Assembly (NCBI GenBank): GCA_946221825.1
Contig: CAMINA010000003.1
Span: 1 to 31,192 of the forward strand
DNA from: an uncultured Nesterenkonia sp.
Lineage (GTDB): Bacteria > Actinomycetota > Actinomycetes > Actinomycetales > Micrococcaceae
Length of the DNA: 31,192 nt
Reading direction: 5' to 3'
Below, piece by piece: positions 16,823-28,323 of the stretch. The notes beneath the pieces were generated by a model. The model searched no databases. It was not told where the DNA came from and saw nothing but the letters and a program-made list of their open reading frames with translations. How positions within the stretch are numbered: the first letter of the stretch is position 1; each line of letters begins with the position of its first letter. A program made the position numbers and the translations under genes.

Positions 16823-18043
16823 GAATCGAACCGGCTCTCTTCGTCCTCGAGGACGGAACCGTCCATGAGGGAACAGCCTATGGGGCCCGCGGCAGTCGCC
16901 TGGGCGAAGCAGTCTTCTCCACCGGGATGACCGGTTACCAGGAGACGCTCACGGACCCCTCCTATGCACGGCAGATCATCGTGCAGACAGCCCCGCACAT
17001 CGGCAACACCGGCATCAACGACGAGGACCCCGAGTCCCGGAAGATCTGGGTCGCCGGCTACGTCGTCCGCGACGCCGCCCGCCGCCCCTCCAACTGGCGC
17101 TCGGTGCGCAGCCTGGAGGAGGAGCTCGTCGCTCAGGACGTGGTGGGGATCCAGGGCGTGGATACCCGCGCCATCACCCGCCACCTGCGCGATCACGGCT
17201 CGATGCGTGCCGGCGTCTTCTCCGGCGAGGCCGCTTCGCGCCCGGTCGCCGAACTCGTCGATGAGGTGCGCAGCCAACCCTCGATGAAGGGCGCCCGTCT
17301 GGCCGAGGAGGTCACCGTGGAGTCTGCCCACGTGGTGGAGCCGGCCGACCACGGCTGGCAGGACGAGCCGCTGGCTTCGGTGGCTGCCATCGACCTGGGT
17401 CTGAAGAATATGACGCCGGTGCGGATGGCCGAGCGCGGACTGCGCGTGCATGTGCTGCCGGCCAGCACCACCTTCGCCGAGATCGAAGAGCTGGACGTCG
17501 ACGGTGTCTTCCTCTCCAACGGGCCTGGAGATCCGGCCACTGCGGCCACTCAGGTCGGTCTGCTGCGTGAGGTGCTGGATGCGAAGAAGCCGTTCTTCGG
17601 CATCTGCTTCGGCAACCAGATCTTGGGCCGTGCCTTGGGCTTCGGCACCTATAAGCTGCCCTTCGGTCACCGCGGCATCAACCAGCCGGTGATGGACCAC
17701 GCCACCGGAAAGGTGGAGATCACCTCGCAGAACCACGGGTTCGCCGTCGATGCTCCCATCGGCGAGGTCGTCACCGCTCCGCAGGACCAGTACGGCCGCG
17801 TGCAGGTCAGCCACTCCAGCCTCAACGACGACGTCGTCGAGGGCCTGCGCTGCCTGGACATCCCCGCCTTCTCCGTCCAGTACCACCCGGAGGCCGCCGC
17901 TGGTCCGCACGACTCCGCCTATCTCTTCGATCGATTCGTCGAGATGCTGACCAGCGACCGCGTCACCACCGGCGCCGACACCCTTCCCCCTGAAGACCGG
18001 AGGCCCTCGGCCTCCGCCGAGACCACCGGAGGTTCCGCTCTCC

Positions 18044-18051
<8 letters not shown>
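16819..18051 (+). CDS. carA: Carbamoyl phosphate synthase small (glutaminase) chain
   Basis: A 410-residue subunit that hydrolyses glutamine and passes ammonia to CarB. The N-terminal CarA domain has LFVLEDGTVHEG, FSTGMTGYQETLTDPSY and GVDTRAITRHLRDHG. The class I glutamine amidotransferase domain has the nucleophile Cys263 in GICFGNQILG and the His356/Glu358 pair in QYHPEA. SNGPGDP and PFGHRGINQPV are also conserved. The C-terminal 30 or so residues are a Thr/Pro-rich tail. The start overlaps the preceding gene as ATGA, and the 3' end overlaps carB by 8 bp, consistent with equal production of the two subunits. Confidence 0.97.
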
Positions 18052-21351
<3,300 letters not shown>

Positions 21352-21355
<4 letters not shown>

Positions 21356-22212
21356 CAGCAGCGGCTGAGGCCTCGGGCGGTTTCGGGGCGAGGCTCACCG
21401 CGGCCATGGAGCGACATGGTCGCCTCTGTGTGGGCCTCGACCCGCACCCGGGCATGCTCACCGCGTGGGGGCTGAACGATGACGCCTCGGGGCTGCGGGA
21501 GTTCGGCCACCGGGTCATCGCCGCGGCGGCCGGCCGCGCTGGTGTGGTCAAGCCGCAGGTGGCATTCTTCGAGCGCTACGGCGTCTCCGGAATGCAGGCG
21601 CTGGCAGAGATCCAGCACGAGGCACGTGAGGCCGGACTCTTGGTCATCGCCGACGCCAAGCGAGGAGACATCGGCTCCACGATGGCTGCCTACGCCGAGG
21701 CATGGCTCGACCCGGAGTCCGAGTTCGCCGCCGATGCCCTCACGGTCACCCCCTTCCTGGGATTCGGTTCGCTGGCCCCGGCTGTGGAGGCCGCGGGTCG
21801 GCATGGGGCAGGACTCTTCGTCCTGGCGCTGACCTCCAACCCGGAGGGGCAGCAGGTGCAGCTGGCCGCGCGCGAGCACGCCACTGTGGCCGAGCAGATC
21901 GTCCGAGCTGTCGCTGAGGCGGACACCGGCCGGGCAGCAGGGCAGGGAGGGCTCGCCGACATCGGACTGGTGGTCGGAGCCACTACGGCAAGCCTGGCGG
22001 CTGAGCACGGCATCGACCTCAGCGTCGGGCCCATGCCGATCCTGGCTCCCGGATACGGGGCTCAGGGCGCAACGGCCCAGAGTCTCCGTGAAGGATTCGG
22101 ATCCGCCTATCCCCAGGTGCTGGTGAACGCCTCGCGGAGCATCCTCGCGGCAGGACCGGATCCGAAGGTGTTGGCCGAAGCCGTCGAGAGGACAGCGGCC
22201 GAGCTGGTCTGA
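21352..22212 (+). CDS. pyrF: Orotidine 5'-phosphate decarboxylase (type 2)
   Basis: A 286-residue TIM-barrel enzyme converting OMP to UMP, the last step of the pathway. The long form seen in actinobacteria is indicated by RLCVGLDPHPGML, KPQVAFFERYGVSGM and the catalytic DAKRGDIGSTM with Lys103. TVTPFLGFGSL, FVLALTSNPEGQQVQ and PILAPGYGAQG also fit. The start is a GTG overlapping the carB stop. It is the last gene of the operon; pyrD and pyrE are not in this window. Confidence 0.96.
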
Positions 22213-22220
22213 GCGCGTCT

Positions 22221-22286
22221 GCCCGGGTCTGAGCTGGTCTGCCTGGGGGCTGAGCTGAAGCTTCTCCGCGAAAAACGGACCCGGGC
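22221..22286 (+). terminator. Possible pyr operon terminator (long-range hairpin)
   Basis: GCCCGGGTC (22221-22229) can pair with GACCCGGGC (22278-22286) across a 48-base loop, shortly after pyrF. A short TCCG/CGGA hairpin with an A-rich loop nests inside it. There is no U-tract and the loop is long, so this is tentative. The repeat GAGCTGGTCTG occurs at 22201-22211 and again at 22231-22241. Confidence 0.3.
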
Positions 22287-22299
22287 GGGTCAGAGGCTA

Positions 22300-22328
22300 T
22301 TGCCCCTCGAGGAGATTGCCGCTAGATT
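22300..22328 (+). promoter_or_regulatory. mihF promoter
   Basis: TTGCCC (22300-22305), a 17-base spacer and TAGATT (22323-22328) form the best complete promoter in the window. Transcription would start near 22335, giving a leader of about 50 bases that contains GGAGGAG (22369-22375), a strong Shine-Dalgarno eight bases before the GTG start. Confidence 0.65.
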
Positions 22329-22383
22329 CTGGCACATGTGATGTCCAGTGCGCTGCACTGCCCCACTTGGAGGAGAATCAACC

Positions 22384-22704
22384 GTGGCTCTGCGAGAACT
22401 CAGCACAGAAGAACGCGACAAGGCCCGGAAGAAGGCACTGGCAGCACGGATCGAGCGTGCTGAGCTGAAGCAGAGCTTTGGGGAGGGCAAGACGAGCTTC
22501 GCCGATGTTCTGGACAAGGCCGACTCCTCGGAGGCGGTTGCTCGCCTTAAGACTCTCGAGCTGCTGGAGGCGTTGCCTGGTATCGGCCGCGTGACTGCTG
22601 GGAAGGTTCTGGACGAACTGGGCATCTCGGAGAACCGCCGCATCGGTGGGCTAGGGGTGAAGCAGCGCGCGGCGCTGTCCGATTATCTCGCCAGCCTGAG
22701 CTGA
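22384..22704 (+). CDS. mihF: Integration host factor, actinobacterial type (mIHF)
   Basis: A 106-residue basic nucleoid-associated protein, not related to the HU/IHF family of proteobacteria. It has the N-terminal charged helix LSTEERDKARKKALAARIERAEL and the DNA-binding core LPGIGRVTAGKVLDELGIS followed by RIGGLGVKQRAALSDYL, a helix-two-turn-helix region. It binds and compacts DNA and supports phage integrase activity in mycobacteria. The GTG at 22384 was chosen because of the strong GGAGGAG and family fit; an upstream in-frame ATG at 22348 would include the ribosome-binding site. Its own promoter separates it from pyrF. In relatives the next gene is gmk, but here a pseudogene lies between. 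Confidence 0.93.
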   Translation: MALRELSTEERDKARKKALAARIERAELKQSFGEGKTSFADVLDKADSSEAVARLKTLELLEALPGIGRVTAGKVLDELGISENRRIGGLGVKQRAALSDYLASLS

Positions 22705-22711
22705 GCGGCTC

Positions 22712-22736
22712 GGTACCCTGACGTCGGCAGGGTATC
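22712..22736 (+). terminator. mihF terminator hairpin
   Basis: TACCCTG (22714-22720) pairs with CAGGGTA (22728-22734) around a seven-base loop. A G-T and a G-C pair extend the stem to nine pairs. It starts eight bases after the mihF stop and is followed by TCTCGTTG, which is only partly U-rich. Confidence 0.65.
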
Positions 22737-22827
22737 TCTCGTTGAATGGATGAAGCTCTTGTGTCTCGCGTCCGAACCCGGTGGACTCAGAACATGACGC
22801 ACGACTCACGTTCTGAGGAGAGCTGCT

Positions 22828-23679
22828 ATGGGGCTGCTGGACACCGCCGTCTGGGACGGGAAGATCTTCGTCGACGAATGGACCTCAGGTTCCGGAGGCA
22901 CCCGGCCGGTGGGGGTGGTCTCAGTCATCGCGCCCTTCAACTTCCCCCTCATCCTGACCATTCGGGCCGTGGCGCCCGCTCTGGCTCTGGGCAACGCGGT
23001 GCTCCTGAAGCCGGATCCGCGCACCACCGTCTCCGGCGGTGTCACCATCATGCGCATCTTCGAGGAGGCCGGTCTGCCGGTGGGCCTGCTCCCGTCTGCT
23101 CAAGCGTGCTCATCTGGAGCTCGGCGGCAAGAACGCGATGATCGTGCTTGAGGATGCAGACCCTGCTCAGGCCGCCTCCGCAGCTGCGTTCGGGTCCTTC
23201 ATGCATCAGGGCCAGATCTGTATGGCGGCGGGGCGTCATATCGTCCACGACGCCGTCTACGACGAGTACGTCTCTACGCTCGCAGACAAGGCCAAGAACC
23301 TGCCGGTGGGCGACCCTGTCGAGAGCAGCACTGCGATCGGTCCGATCATCGATGAGAACCAGCTGAGCCGCATCGAGGCGATCGTGCAGGACGCCGTATC
23401 GGCCGGCGCGAAGGTCGCCGCCGGAGGAAGCTCCTCCGGGGCCTACTACAGTCCGACGGTGCTGACGGACCTGGCGCCGGACAACCGTGCCTGGCGCGAA
23501 GAGATCTTCGGGCCGGTGGCCCCGGTGATCCGCTTCTCCGACCTGGAGGAGGCCATCGCGCTGGCCGAGGACAATGAGTACGGACTCTCCCTGGGCGTGG
23601 GGCCAGCACCAATCTGGAAGCGTTCACTGAGATTCAGTGGCTGACGATGCGCCCGGAGATCGCCCCTTACCCCTTCTGA
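22828..23679 (+). pseudogene. Aldehyde dehydrogenase remnant with three internal deletions
   Basis: The start looks intact: GAGGAG at 22815-22820, ATG at 22828, then GLLDTAVWDGKIF as in benzaldehyde dehydrogenase-like enzymes. About codon 25 the sequence jumps in frame to RPVGVVSVIAPFNFPLIL, losing about 100 residues. Near 23092 it jumps again and shifts frame, joining GLPVGLLP to LLKRAHLELGGKNA and losing the FTGST nucleotide-binding part. Glu in LELGG and Cys in GQICMAAGR, the catalytic residues, survive. Near 23600, after EYGLSLGV, a third jump shifts frame back to GASTNLEAFTEIQW and the normal end APYPF at 23679, losing the PFGG region. Such a gene cannot make an active enzyme. It interrupts the usual mihF-gmk order. 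Confidence 0.88.
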
Positions 23680-23685
23680 GGGCGA

Positions 23686-23698
23686 TAGGATGTGGGGC
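23686..23698 (+). promoter_or_regulatory. Candidate leaderless promoter for gmk
   Basis: TAGGAT at 23686-23691 is followed by seven bases and the ATG at 23699. The preceding bases (GCGA) are the same as at metK. AGGA within the box could alternatively act as a weak Shine-Dalgarno. Confidence 0.55.
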
Positions 23699-24280
23699 AT
23701 GCCCTTGCAGGATCATCAGCAGCCCACCGTCACCGTCCTCGCCGGCCCGACCTCTGTGGGCAAGTCCACGATGAGTCGGTACATCCGGAGCACCTACCCC
23801 CAGGTGCACTTCTCGGTCTCTGCGACGACGCGTCCCCCTCGTCCCGGCGAGGTGGATGGTGAGGACTATCTCTTCATCGACCCGGTGCGCTTCGACGAGC
23901 TGGTGGAGTCGGGGGCATTCCTGGAGTGGGCCACCGTCCACCAGAAGCACCGCTACGGCACGCTGCGCTCCACCGTGGAGGAGGCGTTGGCCGAAGGTAA
24001 GAGTGTGCTGCTGGAGATCGACCTGCAGGGCGCGCGCCAGGTGAGGCAGACCATGCCGGAGGCTCAGTTCGTCTTCCTCGCCCCTCCGACCTGGGACGAC
24101 CTGGTCTCGCGGCTGATCGGGCGGGGTACAGAGGGGGAGGACGAACAGCAGCGCCGCCTGGAAACCGCTAAGATGGAACTTGCGGCAGAATCGGAGTTCG
24201 ACGTGACCGTCACCAATGATGACGTCGAACGTGCCGCAGCCGAACTGGTGAAGCTCATGGGCTTCGACCCAGCCGCATGA
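23699..24280 (+). CDS. gmk: Guanylate kinase
   Basis: A 193-residue P-loop enzyme phosphorylating GMP to GDP. The P-loop GPTSVGKST is at residues 16-24, a variant of the canonical GPSGVGKGT. The GMP-binding region follows: FSVSATTRPPRPGEVDGEDY and FLEWATVHQKHRYGT. VLLEIDLQGARQVR is the Walker B region, and a LID part with RLIGRGTE follows. The ATG at 23699 was chosen because conservation starts there and it sits right after the putative -10 box; the earlier in-frame ATG at 23690 overlaps that box. It precedes rpoZ, as in most actinobacteria. Confidence 0.95.
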   Translation: MPLQDHQQPTVTVLAGPTSVGKSTMSRYIRSTYPQVHFSVSATTRPPRPGEVDGEDYLFIDPVRFDELVESGAFLEWATVHQKHRYGTLRSTVEEALAEGKSVLLEIDLQGARQVRQTMPEAQFVFLAPPTWDDLVSRLIGRGTEGEDEQQRRLETAKMELAAESEFDVTVTNDDVERAAAELVKLMGFDPAA

Positions 24281-24335
24281 GGCCGACACCAGCCACAGAC
24301 TTTTCCCCGACCGCAACCGAAGGACGCAGTTTCAA

Positions 24336-24599
24336 GTGACCGAGCAGCTCGAAGGCATCATCAATCCGCCGATCGACTCCCTGATGGAGAAGAGCACCTC
24401 CAAGTACGCCCTGGTGCTCTTCGCGGCCAAGCGTGCCCGTCAGATCAACGCCTACTACGCGCAGCTGCACGAGGGCCTCTTCGAGTACGTGGGCCCGCTG
24501 GTGGACACCAAGCTGAACGAGAAGCCCCTGTCCATCTCGCTGCGTGAGATCAACGAGGGCCTGCTGGTGAACCACCCGGCAGAGGCTCCGGCTTCCTAA
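24336..24599 (+). CDS. rpoZ: DNA-directed RNA polymerase omega subunit
   Basis: An 87-residue subunit that clamps the beta' chain and helps RNA polymerase assembly. Conserved segments are INPPIDSLMEKSTSKYALVLF, AAKRARQINAYY and EKPLSISLREINEG (the first is broken here into its parts: IDSLMEKSTSKYALV being the most diagnostic). The start is GTG at 24336, with GAAGGA about eleven bases upstream. It lies 55 bp after gmk and 30 bp before coaBC, probably in one transcript. Confidence 0.96.
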   Translation: MTEQLEGIINPPIDSLMEKSTSKYALVLFAAKRARQINAYYAQLHEGLFEYVGPLVDTKLNEKPLSISLREINEGLLVNHPAEAPAS

Positions 24600-24629
24600 G
24601 CCGCCGAATCAACGGGAGACATCGACCTG

Positions 24630-25937
24630 ATGCGCATCGTTCTCGGGGTCAGCGGAGGTATCGCCGCCTATAAGGCGGTGCACCTGCTGAGACTCCTCCG
24701 AGAGGATGGGCATCAGGTCGATGTCATTCCCACCTCCTCCTCCTTGGAGTTCATCGGCCGTGCCACCTGGGAGGCCATCAGCGGCCGTCCGGTGACCACG
24801 TCCGTGTTCGAGGGCGTGGAGCAGGTCCGCCATGTGAGGCTGGGGCAGGAGGCCGACCTGGTGGTCGTCGCCCCGGCCACGGCAGATCTGCTCGCGCGGG
24901 CGCGTGCCGGCATGGCCGACGATCTTCTGACCTCTACGCTGCTGGCCACTCAGGCGCCCACGCTCCTGGTGCCTGCTATGCACACCGAGATGTGGCAGAA
25001 CCCCGCCACGGCGGAGAACGTCGCCGTGCTGCGGGAGCGTGGCCTCCACGTCATGGATCCAGCTGTGGGACGTCTGACCGGCGCGGATTCCGGGCCCGGC
25101 CGCCTGCCGGAGCCCGAGGACGTCAAAGCTCGTGTGGACGAGATCCTCTCCGGCGCCCAGCCCTCACAGGCGGTCCATGTGCCGGCTCAGCAGCCCGACG
25201 GTGCTCCATCCGGTCGGCTCAACGGACGCACGGTGGTCATCACCGCAGGAGGCACCCGGGAGCCCCTTGACCCGGTGCGCTATCTGGGCAACCGGTCTTC
25301 GGGGAAGCAAGGCATCGCCCTGGCGCTGGAAGCTGCGGCTCAGGGCGCCCAGGTCATGCTGATCACCGGAATCATCGACGCCAAGCTTCCCGCAGACCTG
25401 CCGGTCAATCTCTCACGGCAGAGCGTGGAGACGGCGCACCAGCTCCAGCAAGCAGTTCTGGGCGCCGCCGAGCACGCCGATATGCTCATCATGGCCGCCG
25501 CCGTCGCCGACTTCCGCCCGGCCGAGTATGCCCAGGCGAAGATCAAGAAGTCCGAGGACGGCGAGAACCCGGTGATCGCCCTGGAGCGCAATCCAGACAT
25601 CCTCGCCGACCTGGTGCGGCGGCGGAACTCCTCCGGTCGCGGCCCCGGTGTGATCGTGGGATTCGCGGCGGAGACCGGCGACGAGGGCACCGACCCGCTG
25701 GATCTCGCACAGCAGAAGCTGCTGCGGAAGGGCTGCGAGCTTCTGGTCTTCAACCGTGTCGGAGAGAACCTCGTCTTCGGACAGGACCAGACCGAGGTGC
25801 ATATTCTGGCCTCCTTCGGCGCCCAAGGAGTGCTCGGGGAGGCCGAGCCGGTGCACGTCACCGGTTCCAAGCAGGAGGCGGCCTCCGCCGTCGTCGCCCG
25901 TGCCGCCCAGCTGCTGGAGGCGACTCAGCGGCTCTGA
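24630..25937 (+). CDS. coaBC: Phosphopantothenoylcysteine decarboxylase / phosphopantothenate--cysteine ligase
   Basis: A 435-residue bifunctional enzyme performing two steps of coenzyme A synthesis. The N-terminal flavoprotein CoaC domain has VLGVSGGIAAYKAVHLLR, the catalytic His68 in RHVRLGQEADLVVVAPAT, and PAMHTEMWQNPAT. The C-terminal CoaB domain begins after a Pro/Ser-rich linker with VVITAGGTREPLDPVRYLG and NRSSGKQG, and continues with MAAAVADFRPAEYA and FAAETGD. KIKKSEDG fits the CTP-binding region. The ATG at 24630 gives a normal N-terminus. It lies between rpoZ and metK as in Mycobacterium. Confidence 0.95.
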   Translation: MRIVLGVSGGIAAYKAVHLLRLLREDGHQVDVIPTSSSLEFIGRATWEAISGRPVTTSVFEGVEQVRHVRLGQEADLVVVAPATADLLARARAGMADDLLTSTLLATQAPTLLVPAMHTEMWQNPATAENVAVLRERGLHVMDPAVGRLTGADSGPGRLPEPEDVKARVDEILSGAQPSQAVHVPAQQPDGAPSGRLNGRTVVITAGGTREPLDPVRYLGNRSSGKQGIALALEAAAQGAQVMLITGIIDAKLPADLPVNLSRQSVETAHQLQQAVLGAAEHADMLIMAAAVADFRPAEYAQAKIKKSEDGENPVIALERNPDILADLVRRRNSSGRGPGVIVGFAAETGDEGTDPLDLAQQKLLRKGCELLVFNRVGENLVFGQDQTEVHILASFGAQGVLGEAEPVHVTGSKQEAASAVVARAAQLLEATQRL

Positions 25938-26031
25938 GGGCCCGCACCTCAAGGAAGCCCTGCAGCTCTGGGAAGCCCGGGGTCTGCGTCCTCGTATGAC
26001 ACTGCGGATGAGTCCACAGATGTTCCAGCGA

Positions 26032-26043
26032 TAGGATGATCCG
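26032..26043 (+). promoter_or_regulatory. Candidate leaderless promoter for metK
   Basis: TAGGAT at 26032-26037 is followed by six bases and the GTG at 26044. The GCGA immediately upstream matches the gmk site. The 106-bp gap after coaBC contains no recognisable SAM riboswitch. Confidence 0.55.
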
Positions 26044-27243
26044 GTGACCACTTCTGATTCTCTGCGCCTGTTCTCTTCGGAGTCGGTGACGATCGGCCAT
26101 CCGGACAAGATCTGCGACCAGATCTCCGACGCCATCCTGGACGCTATGCTGGCGGCCGATCCGGACTCCCGCGTCGCTGTTGAGACGTTGACCACCACCG
26201 GACTGGTGCATGTGGTCGGCGAAGTCACCACCTCCGGCTACGTGGAGATCCCGCAGATCGTGCGGAACACGCTGCTGGACATCGGTTATGACTCCTCAGC
26301 GAACGGCTTCGACGGCGCCCGAGTGGGCGTTTCGGTCAGCATCGGCCAGCAGTCCCCGGACATCGCCGGAGGCGTGTTCAACTCGTTGGAGGCTCGGGGC
26401 GGTGCCCGGGACCCCCGCGACGCACAGGGCGCAGGTGACCAGGGCATCATGTTCGGCTATGCCACCAATGAGACCGACACCTACATGCCCACCTCCATCG
26501 CGTTGGCGCACCGGATCTCCGCCCAGCTGACCCAGGTGAGGCAGCAGGGTGGATTGGAGTACCTGCGCCCCGACGGCAAGACCCAGGTCACCATCGGCTA
26601 CGACGGCGCCCGGCCCGTGGCACTGGACACTGTGGTGGTCTCCACCCAGCACGAGGACCGGGTGACACAGGAGCAGCTGCAGGCGGACATCTCCTCCCAC
26701 GTCATCGCGCCGGTGATCGAGGCCTCCGGTCTGGACGCCGCATCGCACCATGAGATCATCAACCCCTCCGGTCCCTTCGTGGTCGGAGGACCGGTGGGCG
26801 ATGCCGGACTGACCGGCCGAAAGATCATCGTGGACACCTACGGCGGCTACGCCCGCCACGGCGGCGGAGCCTTCTCCGGCAAGGACCCGTCCAAGGTGGA
26901 CCGGTCCGCCGCCTACGCCATGCGCTGGGTGGCGAAGAACGTGGTCGCGGCCGGGCTGGCTGATCGGGCCGAGATCCAGATCGCCTACGCCATCGGCCGC
27001 GCCCATCCAGTGGGTGTCTACGTGGAGACCTTCGGCACTGAGAAGGTGGATCCGGTGCAGATCTCGGCTGCGATCCGGGAAGTCTTCGACCTGCGGCCGT
27101 TGGGCATCATCGAGGACCTGGGCCTCAAGCGTCCCATCTACCGAGAGACCGCGAAGAACGGTCACTTCGGCCGAGAGGGTGACTCCTTCCCCTGGGAGCG
27201 GCTGGACCGGGTGGAGGCTCTGCGCAGCTTCTTCGACGCCTGA
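26044..27243 (+). CDS. metK: S-adenosylmethionine synthase
   Basis: A 399-residue enzyme making SAM from methionine and ATP. His19 is in GHPDKICDQISDAILDAML, the active-site segment near the N-terminus. GAGDQGIMFGYA (the ATP-binding hexapeptide region), GPFVVGGPVGDAGLTGRK and the glycine-rich P-loop-like GGGAFSGKDPSKVDRSAAY are all complete. The C-terminus has IAYAIGRAHPVGVYVETFG. The GTG at 26044 gives a family-typical start (MTTSDSLRLFSSESVTIGH). Both MetK and the next gene belong to methionine and one-carbon metabolism. Confidence 0.97.
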   Translation: MTTSDSLRLFSSESVTIGHPDKICDQISDAILDAMLAADPDSRVAVETLTTTGLVHVVGEVTTSGYVEIPQIVRNTLLDIGYDSSANGFDGARVGVSVSIGQQSPDIAGGVFNSLEARGGARDPRDAQGAGDQGIMFGYATNETDTYMPTSIALAHRISAQLTQVRQQGGLEYLRPDGKTQVTIGYDGARPVALDTVVVSTQHEDRVTQEQLQADISSHVIAPVIEASGLDAASHHEIINPSGPFVVGGPVGDAGLTGRKIIVDTYGGYARHGGGAFSGKDPSKVDRSAAYAMRWVAKNVVAAGLADRAEIQIAYAIGRAHPVGVYVETFGTEKVDPVQISAAIREVFDLRPLGIIEDLGLKRPIYRETAKNGHFGREGDSFPWERLDRVEALRSFFDA

Positions 27244-27325
27244 GCGCGTCCGAGGAGTCTCGATGGACCACGATGGGCCGCAAGACGTTGATCACCCTGA
27301 CGTCCTCGTTCACCAGTGACAGGAT

Positions 27326-28270
27326 GTGGGGGAGGACGGCGGCCGTAGTCTGCCGTATGGACATCGACCGCCCAGGAGGGTATCCACGCCACGCTTCTCC
27401 TCCCGCAGCCCCCTTGCCCGCAACGACGCCGAGCGCGCAGTGCTTCGTGGACTCGTGGAGAACATCGGATACGAGGTCGTGCCGTTCAAGACGGCTGAGG
27501 AGAAGGTGCTGGGCGCGGTGCCGACCGAGGTGCCGCTGACCATCACCGCCACCGGCGACAAGGGGCTGGACCCCACGCTCACCCTCAGCGAGACTCTGGT
27601 CCGCCAGGGCTACAGCGTCGCCCCACATATCCCGGCGCGGATGGTGTCCGGACCCGGCGAGCTGGACGAGATCGTGAGTCGTCTGGAGTCTGCCGGGATC
27701 GACCGGCTCGTCGTCATCGGCGGTGATGCCGAGGAGCCTGCCGGCGAGTTCCACCAGGCTGTGGATCTGCTGAAGGCACTGCAGACGCGTGGGCACCACT
27801 TGAGGGACATCGGGATCGGGGGGTACCCAGAAGGCCATGCCTTCTTCCCAGACGAGGCCATCGATCAAGCCCTTCGCGACAAAGCCCCCTACGCCGATCG
27901 TGTCCTCACTCAGATCTGCTTCAGTCCGGAGACGCTCATCCGATGGGGCGAACGCATCCGCTCCGAAGGTGTGGAGCTTCCAGTCTTCACAGGCATGCCG
28001 GGCCCGGTGAGCCGTCAGAAGCTGATGCGCATCTCGGCGTCGCTGGGTCTGGGGCAGTCGGCGAACTTCCTGAAGAAGCAGCAGAACATGTTCTGGAAGT
28101 TCTTCAGCCCCTCAGGCTATAGGCCCACCCGACTGATCCGCGGCCTGGTCCGTGAGCTCGGCCAGTCACGGACCTTGATCACCGGATTCCACATCTTCAC
28201 CTTCAACGAGCTGGAAGCTGTCGAGAGCTGGCGTCGAGAGCTGCGGCAGGCCAGTCGAGATGACCAGTGA
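27326..28270 (+). CDS. Methylenetetrahydrofolate reductase-like protein, 5' end uncertain
   Basis: A TIM-barrel protein of about 300 residues resembling methylenetetrahydrofolate reductase. Visible family-like pieces are VPLTITAT near the N-terminus, VVIGGDAEEPAGEF, IGGYPEGHAF (like the AGYPEKH of MetF), LTQICFSPE and FTGMPGPVSRQKLMR. FHIFTFNELEAVESWRR closes the protein. The open frame starts with a GTG at 27326, but its first 20 residues (RRPPRR-rich) are not family-like. A better start, ATG at 27357 after a TAGTCT box, encodes MDIDRPGG in another frame. One missing G in the GGG run at 27378-27380 would join it to VSTPRFSSRSPLARNDAE. It may be a slip, an assembly error, or a real GTG start. 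It could supply 5-methyl-THF for methionine synthesis. Confidence 0.75.
   Translation: MGEDGGRSLPYGHRPPRRVSTPRFSSRSPLARNDAERAVLRGLVENIGYEVVPFKTAEEKVLGAVPTEVPLTITATGDKGLDPTLTLSETLVRQGYSVAPHIPARMVSGPGELDEIVSRLESAGIDRLVVIGGDAEEPAGEFHQAVDLLKALQTRGHHLRDIGIGGYPEGHAFFPDEAIDQALRDKAPYADRVLTQICFSPETLIRWGERIRSEGVELPVFTGMPGPVSRQKLMRISASLGLGQSANFLKKQQNMFWKFFSPSGYRPTRLIRGLVRELGQSRTLITGFHIFTFNELEAVESWRRELRQASRDDQ
27346..27356 (+). promoter_or_regulatory. Candidate -10 box before ATG 27357
   Basis: TAGTCT (27346-27351) lies five bases before an ATG at 27357, repeating the spacing seen at other genes here. The box lies inside the open frame that starts at the GTG at 27326, so both starts cannot be right on the same transcript. 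Confidence 0.35.
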
Positions 28271-28311
28271 GGAGCACCTGTGAGGCGCGCCTCCATGTCG
28301 CTGCGGACCGA

Positions 28312-28323
28312 TACGATCGGACT
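28312..28323 (+). promoter_or_regulatory. Candidate leaderless promoter for priA
   Basis: TACGAT at 28312-28317 is followed by six bases and an ATG at 28324. It lacks any AGGA or GGAGG, so a Shine-Dalgarno explanation does not apply. It sits 42 bases after the end of the MTHFR-like gene. Confidence 0.55.

Noticed and set aside
25938..26043. SAM riboswitch before metK
   Set aside because: The gap is short, has no matching conserved helices, and the putative promoter lies against the start codon, leaving no leader.
27244..27345. Small 18-residue frame after metK (MDHDGPQDVDH...)
   Set aside because: No ribosome-binding site of note and no family resemblance; likely chance.
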